In this document: piece after piece, positions 16,804-26,296 of the stretch | Position numbering within the stretch: position 1 is the first letter of the stretch | Layout: each line of letters starts with the position of its first letter | Origin: QIJE01 sp048541835 | Lineage (GTDB): Bacteria; SZUA-79; Acidulodesulfobacterales; Acidulodesulfobacteraceae | Direction: 5' to 3' | DNA length: 64,000 nt | NCBI RefSeq assembly: GCF_048541835.1 | Contig: NZ_JBLEOY010000001.1 | Coordinates: forward strand, 496,001-560,000 | The notes under the pieces: model-generated | Told to the model about the DNA's origin: nothing | The model's database searches: none | The model's input: the letters and a program-made list of their open reading frames with translations, nothing else | Translations under genes and position numbers: made by a program

Positions 16804-18505
16804 GCGAAGATTTCTCCAATCCGTTTAACGCATTGAAATATTTTACCGCCGCAGCAACAAATCCTACAAATAAAGGGTGAGGGTACAAGGGCGAAGACTT
16901 AAATTCGGGATGAAATTGACATCCTATAAACCACGGATAGTCCTTTAACTCGCAAATTTCAATAAGTTTACCGTCGGGAGAAACGCCGGAGAAAATAAAA
17001 CCGGAAGCCTCAAACGCCTCTCTGTATTTATTATTGAATTCAAACCGGTGTCGGTGTCTTTCGCTTATAGAAATAGTGCCGTCTAGATTTAATTTGACAC
17101 CGTTTTTGTCATTGGTTATATACTTATATCCCTTATTGTTTCTAAAATAAATATTATATGCAAGGGTATTCTTGGATATAACGCACGGATATGCGCCAAG
17201 CCTCATAGTTCCGCCCATATTGCCTATATTCTTCTGGTCGTCCATTATATTTATTACCGGGTTCGGGGTAGTTTCGTTAAATTCATATGAGTTAGCGTCT
17301 CTAAGCCCGAGTACGTTTCTGGCATACTCTATCGTCAAAAGTTGCATTCCGAGACATATTCCCAAATATGGAATTTTGTTGATCCTTGCATATTCCACAG
17401 TCTGCAACATGCCGTTAATTCCGCGAAGACCGAAACCGCCGGGAACTAAAATACCGGAACAGCCCTCTAACCCTTTAAGCTTTTCCTCAAGGCAATCTCC
17501 TTCAAAATCCTCGGAATTTATATATTTTACTTTCACATTAATACTATTAGCGAGCCCTCCGTGAATCAGGCTTTCGTTAAGGCTTTTATACGACTCCTTA
17601 AGGTTGACATACTTACCGACAATACCGATAGTTATAGAATTCTTAAGTGTTTTTATTGTATTTGATATATTTTCCCATTCGCTTAAATCCGGGGATCTCG
17701 CCCATATATTTAAATATTCTATTATTTTAGAATCGAGTCCTTCTCTGCGCAAGGCAAGCGGCACGTCGTAAATGCTATCCTCGTCCTTAGCGGTAATAAC
17801 CGCTCCCTCTTCCACGTTACAGAATAACGCTATTTTCGCCTTAATATCTTGGGGTAAAATCCTATCCGCCCGGCATATTATGATAGAAGGTTCTATCCCT
17901 ATCGCCCTCAGTTCTCTTACCGAATGCTGGGTGGGTTTTGTTTTTAATTCTCCGGCGGTTTTAATAAACGGAACAAGGGTAAGATGAATGTATAATACAT
18001 TATCTTTGCCCTTATCCAATTTAAACTGCCTTATCGCCTCAAGAAACGGAAGACTCTCTATATCCCCAACCGTTCCGCCTATTTCCACGATTACGATATC
18101 CTTGCCGTCCGCGGCTTCCATTATATTCTTTTTTATTTCGTCTGTAATATGGGGTATAACCTGAACGGTCTTGCCCAGATATAGACCCCTTCTTTCATTA
18201 TTAATAACGGTATCGTAAACCTTACCGCTTGTTAAATTATTCTTTTTTGTAAGCGAAAGCGACGTAAATCTCTCATAATGTCCTAAATCTAGATCTGTCT
18301 CCGCTCCGTCATCGGTAACGAATACCTCTCCGTGCTGAAAGGGGTTCATCGTTCCGGGATCTACGTTTATATATGGATCTAACTTCTGTATGGTAATATT
18401 GAAACCCCTCGCTTCAAGAAGAGTTCCTATGGAAGAAGCGGCTACACCCTTCCCCAAGCTTGAAACGACGCCGCCGGTAATAAAAATATATTTCGTCTTA
18501 TCCAT
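16769..18505 (-). CDS. pyrG: CTP synthase
   Basis: 578 residues, a little over the usual 540-550. The N-terminal synthetase domain starts KYIFITGGVVSSLGKGVAASS. The C-terminal class I glutamine amidotransferase carries the nucleophile motif GICLGMQLL and the His-Glu pair in GCQFHPEFKS. It makes CTP from UTP, ATP and glutamine. Extra residues at the C-terminus (after YFNAL) overlap the kdsA start. The first codon overlaps the dapB stop by eight bases. The link to Kdo genes is typical of deltaproteobacteria. Confidence 0.97.
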   Translation of the reverse strand: MDKTKYIFITGGVVSSLGKGVAASSIGTLLEARGFNITIQKLDPYINVDPGTMNPFQHGEVFVTDDGAETDLDLGHYERFTSLSLTKKNNLTSGKVYDTVINNERRGLYLGKTVQVIPHITDEIKKNIMEAADGKDIVIVEIGGTVGDIESLPFLEAIRQFKLDKGKDNVLYIHLTLVPFIKTAGELKTKPTQHSVRELRAIGIEPSIIICRADRILPQDIKAKIALFCNVEEGAVITAKDEDSIYDVPLALRREGLDSKIIEYLNIWARSPDLSEWENISNTIKTLKNSITIGIVGKYVNLKESYKSLNESLIHGGLANSINVKVKYINSEDFEGDCLEEKLKGLEGCSGILVPGGFGLRGINGMLQTVEYARINKIPYLGICLGMQLLTIEYARNVLGLRDANSYEFNETTPNPVINIMDDQKNIGNMGGTMRLGAYPCVISKNTLAYNIYFRNNKGYKYITNDKNGVKLNLDGTISISERHRHRFEFNNKYREAFEASGFIFSGVSPDGKLIEICELKDYPWFIGCQFHPEFKSSPLYPHPLFVGFVAAAVKYFNALNGLEKSSHAKNKRKTLAL

Positions 18506-19295
18506 TTTTATTTAACCCCAGAACATCCCTCATATCGTAAAATCCCTTATTCTTTTCGCCAATCCAAACGGCAGCCTTTATGGCCCCTCTTGCAAAATTA
18601 TTTCTTGATATCGCCTTATGCGACACCTCTATGGTTTCCTCGTTACCGGCAAATATAACCTTATGTTCGCCTATTATATCCCCGGCTCTGACCGATGAAA
18701 TACCTATCTCGTCTTTTTTTCTCTCCCCTATATCACCGCACCTGCCGAAAACAACGTTTTCACTTAAATCGACATTTCTCTGTTTCGCAACAGACTCAGC
18801 AAGCATCTTGGCGGTCCCGCTGGGGGCATCCTTTTTTCTTCTATGATGCATTTCTATTATTTCGCAATCGTAATCCGAGCCCAAATATTTAGAAACTTCA
18901 TATACTACGTTTAATAAGACGTTAATCCCAAGACTCATATTGCCGGATAAAACCACGGGGATACGCTCTCCATATCCCTCTATAATCTTAACGTCCTCTG
19001 CGGAAAATCCGGTGGAACCTACGACTATCGGAACGTTATGCGACGCAGCCTCTTCGGCGTTAGCCATGGACGCGTTCCTTGAAGTAAAATCTATTATTAC
19101 TCTATTTTCTATCTTTTTTGTCAAAAGAAGCGCCTCTTTTAGCGTTAAAAACCTGTCTGAGTGTTCGGATGTTATCTCGTCCCCAATATAAGACGAATCT
19201 ACTCCCCCGATAAACGATAAATTATCATAACCGGCTATAAGAGATATTATGGCGCTGCCCATCCTGCCCTTACTACCGCATACTATTACATTCAT
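18498..19295 (-). CDS. dapB: 4-hydroxy-tetrahydrodipicolinate reductase
   Basis: 265 residues from ATG at 19295, which has GGAG five bases upstream and gives the family start MNVIVCGSKGRMG. An upstream ATG at 19322 has no ribosome-binding site. The nucleotide-binding GSKGRMG (7-13), the substrate motif EMHHRRKKDAPSGTA and the C-terminal dimer segment are present. It reduces the DapA product with NAD(P)H. It follows dapA by 36 bases in a lysA-dapA-dapB run. Confidence 0.96.
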   Translation of the reverse strand: MNVIVCGSKGRMGSAIISLIAGYDNLSFIGGVDSSYIGDEITSEHSDRFLTLKEALLLTKKIENRVIIDFTSRNASMANAEEAASHNVPIVVGSTGFSAEDVKIIEGYGERIPVVLSGNMSLGINVLLNVVYEVSKYLGSDYDCEIIEMHHRRKKDAPSGTAKMLAESVAKQRNVDLSENVVFGRCGDIGERKKDEIGISSVRAGDIIGEHKVIFAGNEETIEVSHKAISRNNFARGAIKAAVWIGEKNKGFYDMRDVLGLNKNG

Positions 19296-19331
19296 TTTGA
19301 CTCCGTCGATGATTGTACTCATAAATTTTTA

Positions 19332-20204
19332 TTATAATATTCCGTATTCTTTTAATACGGTCCTGATTTTTTCCACTATTGCTGCGGGGGGTTCCGATAA
19401 CGGAAGCCTTATTTCATTTTCTATAAATCCCATAATATTAAGAGCCTTCTTGACCGGGATAGGATTTGTTTCTACGAACATCGCATGTATTAATGGAAGA
19501 ATCTTAAAATTAATCTCCTTAGCGGACTTGAAGTCATTCTCGAGGGCATAATTCGTCATGAAAACCATATCTTTCGGCGCTACGTTGGAGACGGTAGAAA
19601 TAACACCGTGCCCGCCGACTGAAATAATGGGAAGCGTAAGGGCATCGTCGCCAGACAACACGCAAAATCTCTCGGGGGCTTTTCTTAAAATAGCGGTAGC
19701 CTGATCTATGGAACCGCTGGCCTCCTTGATTCCGACTATTTTATCTATTTCCGCAAGCCTTAATACCGTTTCGGGAAGAATATTCACCGCCGTTCTAGAG
19801 GGAACGTTGTAAAGAATAACCGGCATGGAACAGTTTTGCGCTATCGTTTTAAAGTGGAGATAAAGACCCTCCTGCGTAGGCTTGTTATAATATGGAGCAA
19901 TTTGTAAATGCCCGTCTATCTTGAACCTTTCCGCCTCTCTTACTAGACGGACCGCCTCTACAGTATTATTTGAACCCGTACCGGCTATGACCTTAATTTT
20001 ACCGTAAGCAGATTCAGATACTATCTCTATAACTTCTATATGCTCTTTAAAGGATAAGGTTGCAGATTCACCGGTACTTCCGCAGGCTACGATTCCGCCC
20101 ACGCCATTTTCTATCTGAAACTCTATCAATTTTTTGAGGGCTTTCTCGTCAATCTTGCCATTTTTAAACGGCGTAACGATAGCCGTAAAAACTCCCTTGA
20201 ACAT
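19332..20204 (-). CDS. dapA: 4-hydroxy-tetrahydrodipicolinate synthase
   Basis: 290 residues, standard for DapA. It condenses pyruvate with aspartate semialdehyde. The Schiff-base lysine is Lys160 (GIKEASG), Tyr132 lies in ILYNVPSRT, and GSTGES (42-47) forms the carboxylate pocket. All key residues are intact. It lies between lysA and dapB, the order seen in Geobacter-like genomes. Confidence 0.97.
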   Translation of the reverse strand: MFKGVFTAIVTPFKNGKIDEKALKKLIEFQIENGVGGIVACGSTGESATLSFKEHIEVIEIVSESAYGKIKVIAGTGSNNTVEAVRLVREAERFKIDGHLQIAPYYNKPTQEGLYLHFKTIAQNCSMPVILYNVPSRTAVNILPETVLRLAEIDKIVGIKEASGSIDQATAILRKAPERFCVLSGDDALTLPIISVGGHGVISTVSNVAPKDMVFMTNYALENDFKSAKEINFKILPLIHAMFVETNPIPVKKALNIMGFIENEIRLPLSEPPAAIVEKIRTVLKEYGIL

Positions 20205-20264
20205 AACGACTCTCCTGTGCTAAATATATTAATAATATTGCATTGCTTATTGTTTCAAGTTTAC

Positions 20265-21518
20265 TTATGCATAATCCGGAATTATCTCTTTATCTATCAG
20301 GTCTTCATATGTCTCCCGACGCCTTATCAGAGAAAATCTATCTTTATCTACAAGCACCTCTGCGACCCTCGGTCTTGAGTTGTAATTCGACGACATAGAA
20401 AAACCGTAAGCCCCGGCACTAAATACGGCAAGCAAATCACCCTCTTCAACTCCGTTCATCACCCTATCCTTACCCAAAAAATCTGCAGATTCGCATATGG
20501 GGCCGACTATATCAACCTTAAGCTTAGCGCCGCTTTTTTTAATTACGGGAATAATTTCATGGTAAGCATCGTATAGTGCCGGTCTAAGTAAATCGTTCAT
20601 ACCGCCGTCCACTATAACAAATTTTTTACTGCCGGCATCCTTGTTGTGTATTACCTTTGTAACGAATATCCCGCTATTCCCTGCAATAAGCCTTCCCGGT
20701 TCAAATATAACCTGCCCGTCGTAGCCCGCCAATATTTTTTTTATAGAATTCATATAGGTAGAAGGGTGCGGGGGCATTTCATTTTCATACGTAATACCGA
20801 GACCCCCGCCCAGATCTAAATATTTAATGTTTATGCCTTTTGCAATAATTTTTAAAAGCAGTTTGTTTATAATTCCCACTGCATCGTTAAACGGAGATAT
20901 CTCGGTAAGTTGCGACCCTATATGGCAGTCAAGCCCTACAATATCGATATTGCTCAATTCTTCCGCCTTTTCATACGCGACTAACGCTTGTTTTATGTTG
21001 ATTCCAAATTTATTTTTCTTAAGTCCCGTAGAAATATAGGGATGCGTTTTGGGATCGACGTTAGGGTTAATCCTAAAGGAAATTCTTGCCTTTTTACCTA
21101 TTTTTCCGGCAACTTTATCAATAAGGAAGACCTCGGCTAACGATTCTACGTTGAACATTAATATATCGGATTTTAGAGCAAATTCTATCTCAGCTTCAGT
21201 TTTTCCCACACCAGAATACACAACCTTCTTTGTATCTACTCCGGCCTTAATTGCCCTGAAAAGCTCTCCGCCGGAAACGATATCCGCCCCCCAACCCATT
21301 TTAAACAAAAAATTTAGAATAGCTATATTGGAATTAGCCTTTACGCTATAACAAACAATAGAATTTAAAACCTTAGAACTTTCGTTAAATACATTAAAAT
21401 GCCTTTTTAGGGTTGCAAGCGAATATAGATAGAAAGGAGTTCCGACCTTGGATGCAATCTCTCTAACCGGAATATCCTCGCAATAAAGCTCATTTTCTTT
21501 AAAAATGAAATCATTCAT
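20265..21518 (-). CDS. lysA: Diaminopimelate decarboxylase
   Basis: 417 residues, a fold-type III PLP enzyme that makes lysine from meso-diaminopimelate. The PLP lysine is Lys60 (CYSVKANSN), the glycine-rich loop DLGGGLGI and EPGRLIAGNSG bind the phosphate, and GPICESADFLG holds the catalytic Cys-Glu of the partner subunit. The polyprenyl synthase ends three bases upstream, so lysA is in the same transcription run. Confidence 0.97.
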   Translation of the reverse strand: MNDFIFKENELYCEDIPVREIASKVGTPFYLYSLATLKRHFNVFNESSKVLNSIVCYSVKANSNIAILNFLFKMGWGADIVSGGELFRAIKAGVDTKKVVYSGVGKTEAEIEFALKSDILMFNVESLAEVFLIDKVAGKIGKKARISFRINPNVDPKTHPYISTGLKKNKFGINIKQALVAYEKAEELSNIDIVGLDCHIGSQLTEISPFNDAVGIINKLLLKIIAKGINIKYLDLGGGLGITYENEMPPHPSTYMNSIKKILAGYDGQVIFEPGRLIAGNSGIFVTKVIHNKDAGSKKFVIVDGGMNDLLRPALYDAYHEIIPVIKKSGAKLKVDIVGPICESADFLGKDRVMNGVEEGDLLAVFSAGAYGFSMSSNYNSRPRVAEVLVDKDRFSLIRRRETYEDLIDKEIIPDYA

Positions 21519-21521
21519 AAT

Positions 21522-22490
21522 TTATAATTTCCTTTCTATTACGTAATTTGCAATATTAATCAGACTTGTTTTATATTCAGAATCGGGAAAAATATCAATG
21601 TTTCTTTTTGCTTTTTCAACGGCGTCTTTTGCCTTTGAAGCGGTATAATCTATCGAACCGTAATCATTGATGAAACTCAAAACCGTTTTAAGGTCCTGCC
21701 GCGTTAGTTTTTTCTTGTAAATTATCTCCGTTATAATATCTCTCTCCTTGTCGTCCGCTTTCCTCATGGTATGAATTAACGGGAGGGTGAACTTGCCTTC
21801 CTTTAAATCGTTACCTATAAATTTGCCGAACTCCTTGTCGGAGGTGTAATCCAGGGCATCATCCATAAGCTGAAACGCAATGCCGATATTTAAACCGTAA
21901 TCGTAAAGATTTTTGATATAATCGTTACTTTTGCCGGCTATTATAGCACCCACCTGTGAAGCGCAGGCAAAAAGAACGGCAGTTTTATTTATTATAATAT
22001 CTAAATAATCCTCTTCGGTCGTCTTAATATCCGCCGTTTTAACAAGCTCTTTAACCTCGCCCTCCGCTATAAGCGTCGTAGCATCGGAATATGCCTTTAT
22101 GATATCGGAATTATTAAAAGCAGAAAGAATTTTAAAAGATTTGGCAAATAAATAATCCCCCACGAGAACCGCCGCTTCGTTTCCAAAAATAATATTCGCC
22201 GACGACTTGCCCCTTCTTAACGGGGCATTGTCCACAACATCGTCATGAAGAAGCGTTGCGGTATGAATGAATTCTATCACGGCGGCCAAGGAAATATGAT
22301 AGCGGTCTTTATATCCACACATTCTTGAAGCCGCTATAAGCAGCATAGGCCTTATTCTTTTTCCGCCGCTTGAAATCACATATTTTGCCACCTTGTGAAT
22401 TAATGGCGTTTCGGTTGAAAGATATGCTTCAAACCGACTTTCTACCTCTCGTAATTCATCCTCTATATAACTCTGCGAAATATTTTGCAA
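21522..22490 (-). CDS. ispB: Polyprenyl diphosphate synthase (long-chain trans type)
   Basis: 322 residues. The first Asp-rich motif is LLHDDVVD (81-87) and the second LMDDALD (208-214), with GGKRIRPML near 42-50. These are hallmarks of trans-isoprenyl diphosphate synthases. Ala78, five residues before the first motif, is small, as in long-chain enzymes, so it probably makes the quinone side chain (octaprenyl/heptaprenyl class). Product length cannot be read from sequence alone. It lies between radA and lysA. A geranylgeranyl-reductase-family gene lies two genes upstream in the same run. Confidence 0.88.
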   Translation of the reverse strand: MQNISQSYIEDELREVESRFEAYLSTETPLIHKVAKYVISSGGKRIRPMLLIAASRMCGYKDRYHISLAAVIEFIHTATLLHDDVVDNAPLRRGKSSANIIFGNEAAVLVGDYLFAKSFKILSAFNNSDIIKAYSDATTLIAEGEVKELVKTADIKTTEEDYLDIIINKTAVLFACASQVGAIIAGKSNDYIKNLYDYGLNIGIAFQLMDDALDYTSDKEFGKFIGNDLKEGKFTLPLIHTMRKADDKERDIITEIIYKKKLTRQDLKTVLSFINDYGSIDYTASKAKDAVEKAKRNIDIFPDSEYKTSLINIANYVIERKL

Positions 22491-22562
22491 ATTAAATCTC
22501 TTTAAAAAAATTTATTTATTAATCGATTACTACAAAAATCCATCTTTACCATTTTATTTTAG

Positions 22563-23921
22563 TTATGTCAAATATTCAATAATTTTTTTTAACTTGGAAA
22601 TCGGATGAAGGTTTATGCCGTTTATACTCTTTACGTTTTTAACGTCCTTTAAGTTAGACTGCGGGAATAAAACATCGGTAAACCCCATATTGACAGCCTC
22701 TTTTATTCGAACGACAGAATTCTTAACCCCCCTAACCTCACCGGTTAAATCGGCTTCTCCAAACGCAACAAAACCGTAAGGCAACGGCTTCTCCATATAA
22801 CTTGAAACAATGGAAACGGCAACCGGCAAATCTATTGCAGGCTCTTGTATGCTAATCCCTCCGAATATTTTAACATAAATCTCTTTAGACGAAAGTTTTA
22901 TACCCTCTTTTTTTTCCAAAACAGCGGCAATAATAGAAATCCTTCCACCGTCTATCCCGAGGCAAACCCTTTTCGGAACGGGCATATATGAAGGAACAAC
23001 CAATGCCTGCACTTCGACAAGCATAGACCTTGTGCCCTCTAAACTTGCCGTAACTACGGAACCCGGGGAATCGGTCTGTCGTTCGGATATAAAATACGCC
23101 GAAGGATTTTTAACACCCTTCAATCCATTCTCGGACATTTCATAAATGCCTATTTCGTCGGTAGAACCGAATCTATTTTTATAACATCTTAGAACACGGT
23201 ACGAATCCCTTTTGCCGGAATCAAAATATAAAACGGTATCAACTATATGCTCCAAAGTTTTCGGACCGGCAATACCGCCTTCTTTGTTAACATGACATAC
23301 AAAAAATGCCCCGCAATTCTTCTTTATACAAGCGGATGTTATCTCGTGCGCAATTTCCCTCAACCTGTTAACGCTGCCGTAAGCCGATTCGGAGCCGGGT
23401 ACCGTTATTCTTTGTATGGAATCTATTATTATAAAATCATATCCACCGTTTTCAATGAAGTAAAGTATTTCGTTTATTTCGTTTAAGGACTGAAAAAACA
23501 ATGTCTTAGAGGAAAGATTAAGCCTTTTTGCCCTTAAAATAATCTGAACTAAAGATTCTTCGGTAGAAATATAAAGGATTTTTAACCCGCAGGCAGCGAC
23601 CCTATCGGCTATCTGAAGCATAAGAGTGGACTTGCCTACCCCGGGTTCCCCGCCTATCAAAACACTTTGCCCCTTTACGAGTCCTGACCCGACCGACAAG
23701 TCAAACTCCTTTATTCCGGTCTTGATTCTGTTTAACGGGTTTAAGTTTTCACTATCCGCTATCGTTACCGGAGAAATATCGGGAGATTTTCTTTTAAACT
23801 TAATGACGTTCGATGACTCTCTCTCCCCTGCAACTTCTCCCATGGTATTATAACTCAGGCATTCCGGGCATTTTCCTACCCACTTTATAGAAATAGCGCC
23901 GCAATTATTGCATTTATACAT
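22563..23921 (-). CDS. radA: DNA repair protein RadA
   Basis: 452 residues, normal for RadA/Sms. The N-terminal four-Cys zinc finger is Cys4, Cys7, Cys18 and Cys21. The RecA-like ATPase has Walker A GEPGVGKST (91-99), and the RadA-specific KNRFG motif is present (CYKNRFGST). The C-terminal Lon-protease-like domain lacks proteolytic function in this family. RadA is a helicase that drives branch migration in recombination. A 167-base AT-rich spacer precedes it, with a weak promoter-like pair. Confidence 0.97.
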   Translation of the reverse strand: MYKCNNCGAISIKWVGKCPECLSYNTMGEVAGERESSNVIKFKRKSPDISPVTIADSENLNPLNRIKTGIKEFDLSVGSGLVKGQSVLIGGEPGVGKSTLMLQIADRVAACGLKILYISTEESLVQIILRAKRLNLSSKTLFFQSLNEINEILYFIENGGYDFIIIDSIQRITVPGSESAYGSVNRLREIAHEITSACIKKNCGAFFVCHVNKEGGIAGPKTLEHIVDTVLYFDSGKRDSYRVLRCYKNRFGSTDEIGIYEMSENGLKGVKNPSAYFISERQTDSPGSVVTASLEGTRSMLVEVQALVVPSYMPVPKRVCLGIDGGRISIIAAVLEKKEGIKLSSKEIYVKIFGGISIQEPAIDLPVAVSIVSSYMEKPLPYGFVAFGEADLTGEVRGVKNSVVRIKEAVNMGFTDVLFPQSNLKDVKNVKSINGINLHPISKLKKIIEYLT

Positions 23922-24088
23922 TTAATCCGTATTAGGTTTTTGCGATAATACCCGCCACATATCCGTTCTCTTATCAAACTTTTTCCGGATATAACATGTT
24001 TTTATCTTTAATTTTTTTATATCCTTTTCTTACATTTTACCTCATTAACGATAATAAAACAATCTTTTAATCCAAATTTATCCGAACC

Positions 24089-25153
24089 TCACGTTTTGCA
24101 ATAATATTCGTCAAACGAAGGCCACAAATATTTTATTTTATCGTTTATACCTCGCGTATCCGTCATGGACGGATACAAAACCGACCTCTTTTTAAAAGCA
24201 ATCTGCATAGGCTTTTTAAAGACGGATTCGATTTCCTCCCTGTAATCGTTCAGCAAATTCTTAGACGTTTTTACGCTTTCGGCAGCATAATTACCCGCCA
24301 GTTCTCCCGATATCACGGCGCTTAGAATGCCGGCTCCGGTAATAGGATGTGTCAAACCAGCGGCATCTCCGCAAAGAACGATATTGCCGGTATTTATATC
24401 GTTTAATCCGGAAACAGGAACGATACCCGACGTTTTTCCGGCTATTTCTGTGCCGATAAACCCAGCGGTTCTCATTTCCTCAAGAAATTTATCCAAGGCA
24501 AACGACAAGGGCATGCTCGATATCGGCTTTTCAATGCCGATACCCGCGTTGGCGAATCTCCCTTTCGGAAAAATCCATCCGTATCCATAGGGAATATAAG
24601 GTCTGAAAAAACAAATAACCGAATCAAGCCCTTTTAAAAGATTAACCTTGACCTGCGCGGCAAAAATATAGGAACGGTTTTTCGGAATAACGGATAACGT
24701 ACTTTGCGGACCCGCCGCGACTATTAAATAATCATAATAAATTTTCGACGGCTTATTCTCCTTAAGATCTAAAACATCGATAGAGTTTTTCCGTCCGTCT
24801 ATATTAAATACCCTTGAAGCGGTTAACAGGCTCGTTCCGGCTCTAACGGCGGAGTCCGCTATATATCGGTCGAAAACATCCCGATTTAACATATATCCCC
24901 TGCCGTCAAACCTGTAAACATCGCTGCCGACATCTATATCCGTAAATCTAATGCTTCGGCTTATTGCGGAAGGGATGCTGCTTAAATTTACATAAGTATT
25001 TATATTGAGACCGACAAACTCGGCACACTGAACGGGGGTCCCCACGGTATTCTTTTTATCGATCAAGACATTGGAAATGCCTTCTTCAGACAGAGCTAAT
25101 GCGGCGGACGATCCGGCGGGACCGGCACCTATAACGGCAACCTCAGTTTTCAT
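24089..25153 (-). CDS. Geranylgeranyl-reductase-family FAD-dependent oxidoreductase
   Basis: 354 residues. The FAD-binding dinucleotide motif AVIGAGPAGSSAAL is at the N-terminus (6-19), PVQCAEFVG follows near residue 41, and the second FAD motif NIVLCGDAAGLTHPITGAGI is near 260. The order is that of geranylgeranyl reductases and digeranylgeranylglycerophospholipid reductases, flavoproteins that saturate isoprenoid double bonds. Bacterial members have varied or unknown substrates. The adjacent polyprenyl synthase makes an isoprenoid substrate (quinone tail or polyprenol) a reasonable guess. It follows the NHL-repeat gene after 13 bases. Confidence 0.85.
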   Translation of the reverse strand: MKTEVAVIGAGPAGSSAALALSEEGISNVLIDKKNTVGTPVQCAEFVGLNINTYVNLSSIPSAISRSIRFTDIDVGSDVYRFDGRGYMLNRDVFDRYIADSAVRAGTSLLTASRVFNIDGRKNSIDVLDLKENKPSKIYYDYLIVAAGPQSTLSVIPKNRSYIFAAQVKVNLLKGLDSVICFFRPYIPYGYGWIFPKGRFANAGIGIEKPISSMPLSFALDKFLEEMRTAGFIGTEIAGKTSGIVPVSGLNDINTGNIVLCGDAAGLTHPITGAGILSAVISGELAGNYAAESVKTSKNLLNDYREEIESVFKKPMQIAFKKRSVLYPSMTDTRGINDKIKYLWPSFDEYYCKT

Positions 25154-25166
25154 ATAAAATTAAAGA

Positions 25167-26246
25167 TTACTTTAAACCGAATATGCGATATACCAGGACC
25201 CTGTTATTATTAGTATCGGCTACGGCAATATATTTACCGTTTGCGGAAATGGATATATTGGATTCGTGATTAAAATTTCTCCCTCCCAAACCCGGTGTGC
25301 CAAAATTATAAGACTTAACGACGTTATAACCGTTTTCGAGTTTAAACACCGTTAGGATGCTTCTCCCATAATTTGCTACGAAAAGATAGCCTTTTTTATA
25401 AACAATACCGACGGGATGATACAATTGATAACCCTTTTCTCCGGGTATACCTATAGAGCCTATGTAATCAAACTGCCTGTTAAACACGAGTATTTTGGAA
25501 ACGCCGTAATCCGAGATATAAATATATTTCTTAGAAAAAGCAATGCTAACCGGTTTTTTTAGGGCAATCGGCTTGCTTGACGATTGCGAAAAAAGCCCGC
25601 TATTATTATTGCGTTTTATACCTTTTTTGCTTTTCAAACCGCTATTCGCCTTATTGCTTGAACTTCTAATAGTCGCGTTCCCTATTCTTTCGTAAAATTG
25701 ACCATTCTTGAAATATATAATTATATCGTCCGCCCCTGAATTAGCGACATAAATTTTATTATACGCAAAACCTATAAAGGTAGGTTCGATCAGTATTCTT
25801 TTGGAATTTTTAGAGGCTCCGAATTCGGAAACGAATTCGCCGTTCGGTTTAAATATCTGTATCCTCGAATTGCCGGAATCTACCACGTAAATCCTCTTCG
25901 GACTCCCGTAAGCTACGGCGTACAGGGGGACCATAAACTCTCCGGTCGCTTTCCCTTCTATTCCCCACTGACTGAGGTATATGCCATTAATATCAAACTT
26001 AATAATCCTCGAATTGCCGGAATCTACCACGTAAATATCGTTTTTTCTACCGAAAGAAACGGCGACGGGACCCTTGAGATTATACTTTGTGCCGATAATC
26101 CGAACCAACTTTAATGAAAAGGGAGCCTTTTTCAGAAAAAACTTGAATCTTTTCTGAAATAACAAAAATGCAAGTATTATTATTATAATTACACTTAATA
26201 AAAAAAACACCTTATTAAGCTTTTCTTTAACGTTGGTCGCCGCCAT
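25167..26246 (-). CDS. Membrane-anchored NHL-repeat protein
   Basis: 359 residues. One N-terminal membrane helix (about 12-31) is followed by a basic stretch and then a six-bladed NHL beta-propeller with repeated motifs such as IYVVDSGNSRI, KIYVANSGADDI, YIYISDYGVSKI and YIAVADTNNNRV. A Ser/Asn/Lys-rich insert lies at about residues 190-225. The propeller is predicted to face the periplasm and to bind a ligand or partner. No enzymatic residues are evident. Two blades share a 32-base exact DNA repeat (separate entry). The function is unknown. Confidence 0.75.
   Translation of the reverse strand: MAATNVKEKLNKVFFLLSVIIIIILAFLLFQKRFKFFLKKAPFSLKLVRIIGTKYNLKGPVAVSFGRKNDIYVVDSGNSRIIKFDINGIYLSQWGIEGKATGEFMVPLYAVAYGSPKRIYVVDSGNSRIQIFKPNGEFVSEFGASKNSKRILIEPTFIGFAYNKIYVANSGADDIIIYFKNGQFYERIGNATIRSSSNKANSGLKSKKGIKRNNNSGLFSQSSSKPIALKKPVSIAFSKKYIYISDYGVSKILVFNRQFDYIGSIGIPGEKGYQLYHPVGIVYKKGYLFVANYGRSILTVFKLENGYNVVKSYNFGTPGLGGRNFNHESNISISANGKYIAVADTNNNRVLVYRIFGLK
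25861..25892 (-). repeat. Exact 32-base direct repeat, copy A, in the NHL gene
   Basis: Identical over 32 bases to 26005-26036, on the same strand and 144 bases (48 codons, about one propeller blade) away. It encodes the YVVDSGNSRI core of a blade. Identity includes synonymous positions, which points to recent blade duplication or gene conversion. Confidence 0.9.
26005..26036 (-). repeat. Exact 32-base direct repeat, copy B, in the NHL gene
   Basis: Second copy of the blade-core repeat at 25861-25892, in the same frame. The flanking bases differ on both sides, so identity stops sharply at the ends of the 32 bases. Confidence 0.9.
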
Positions 26247-26296
26247 ATAACCATCCTCTAAATGATTTTATTTTTATATAACCTTACGAATATCTC

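Noticed and set aside
26130..26159. A ten-base inverted repeat with a ten-base loop in the NHL gene
   Set aside because: It is A/T-rich and encodes the Lys/Phe-rich segment after the membrane helix, so base composition explains it better than function.
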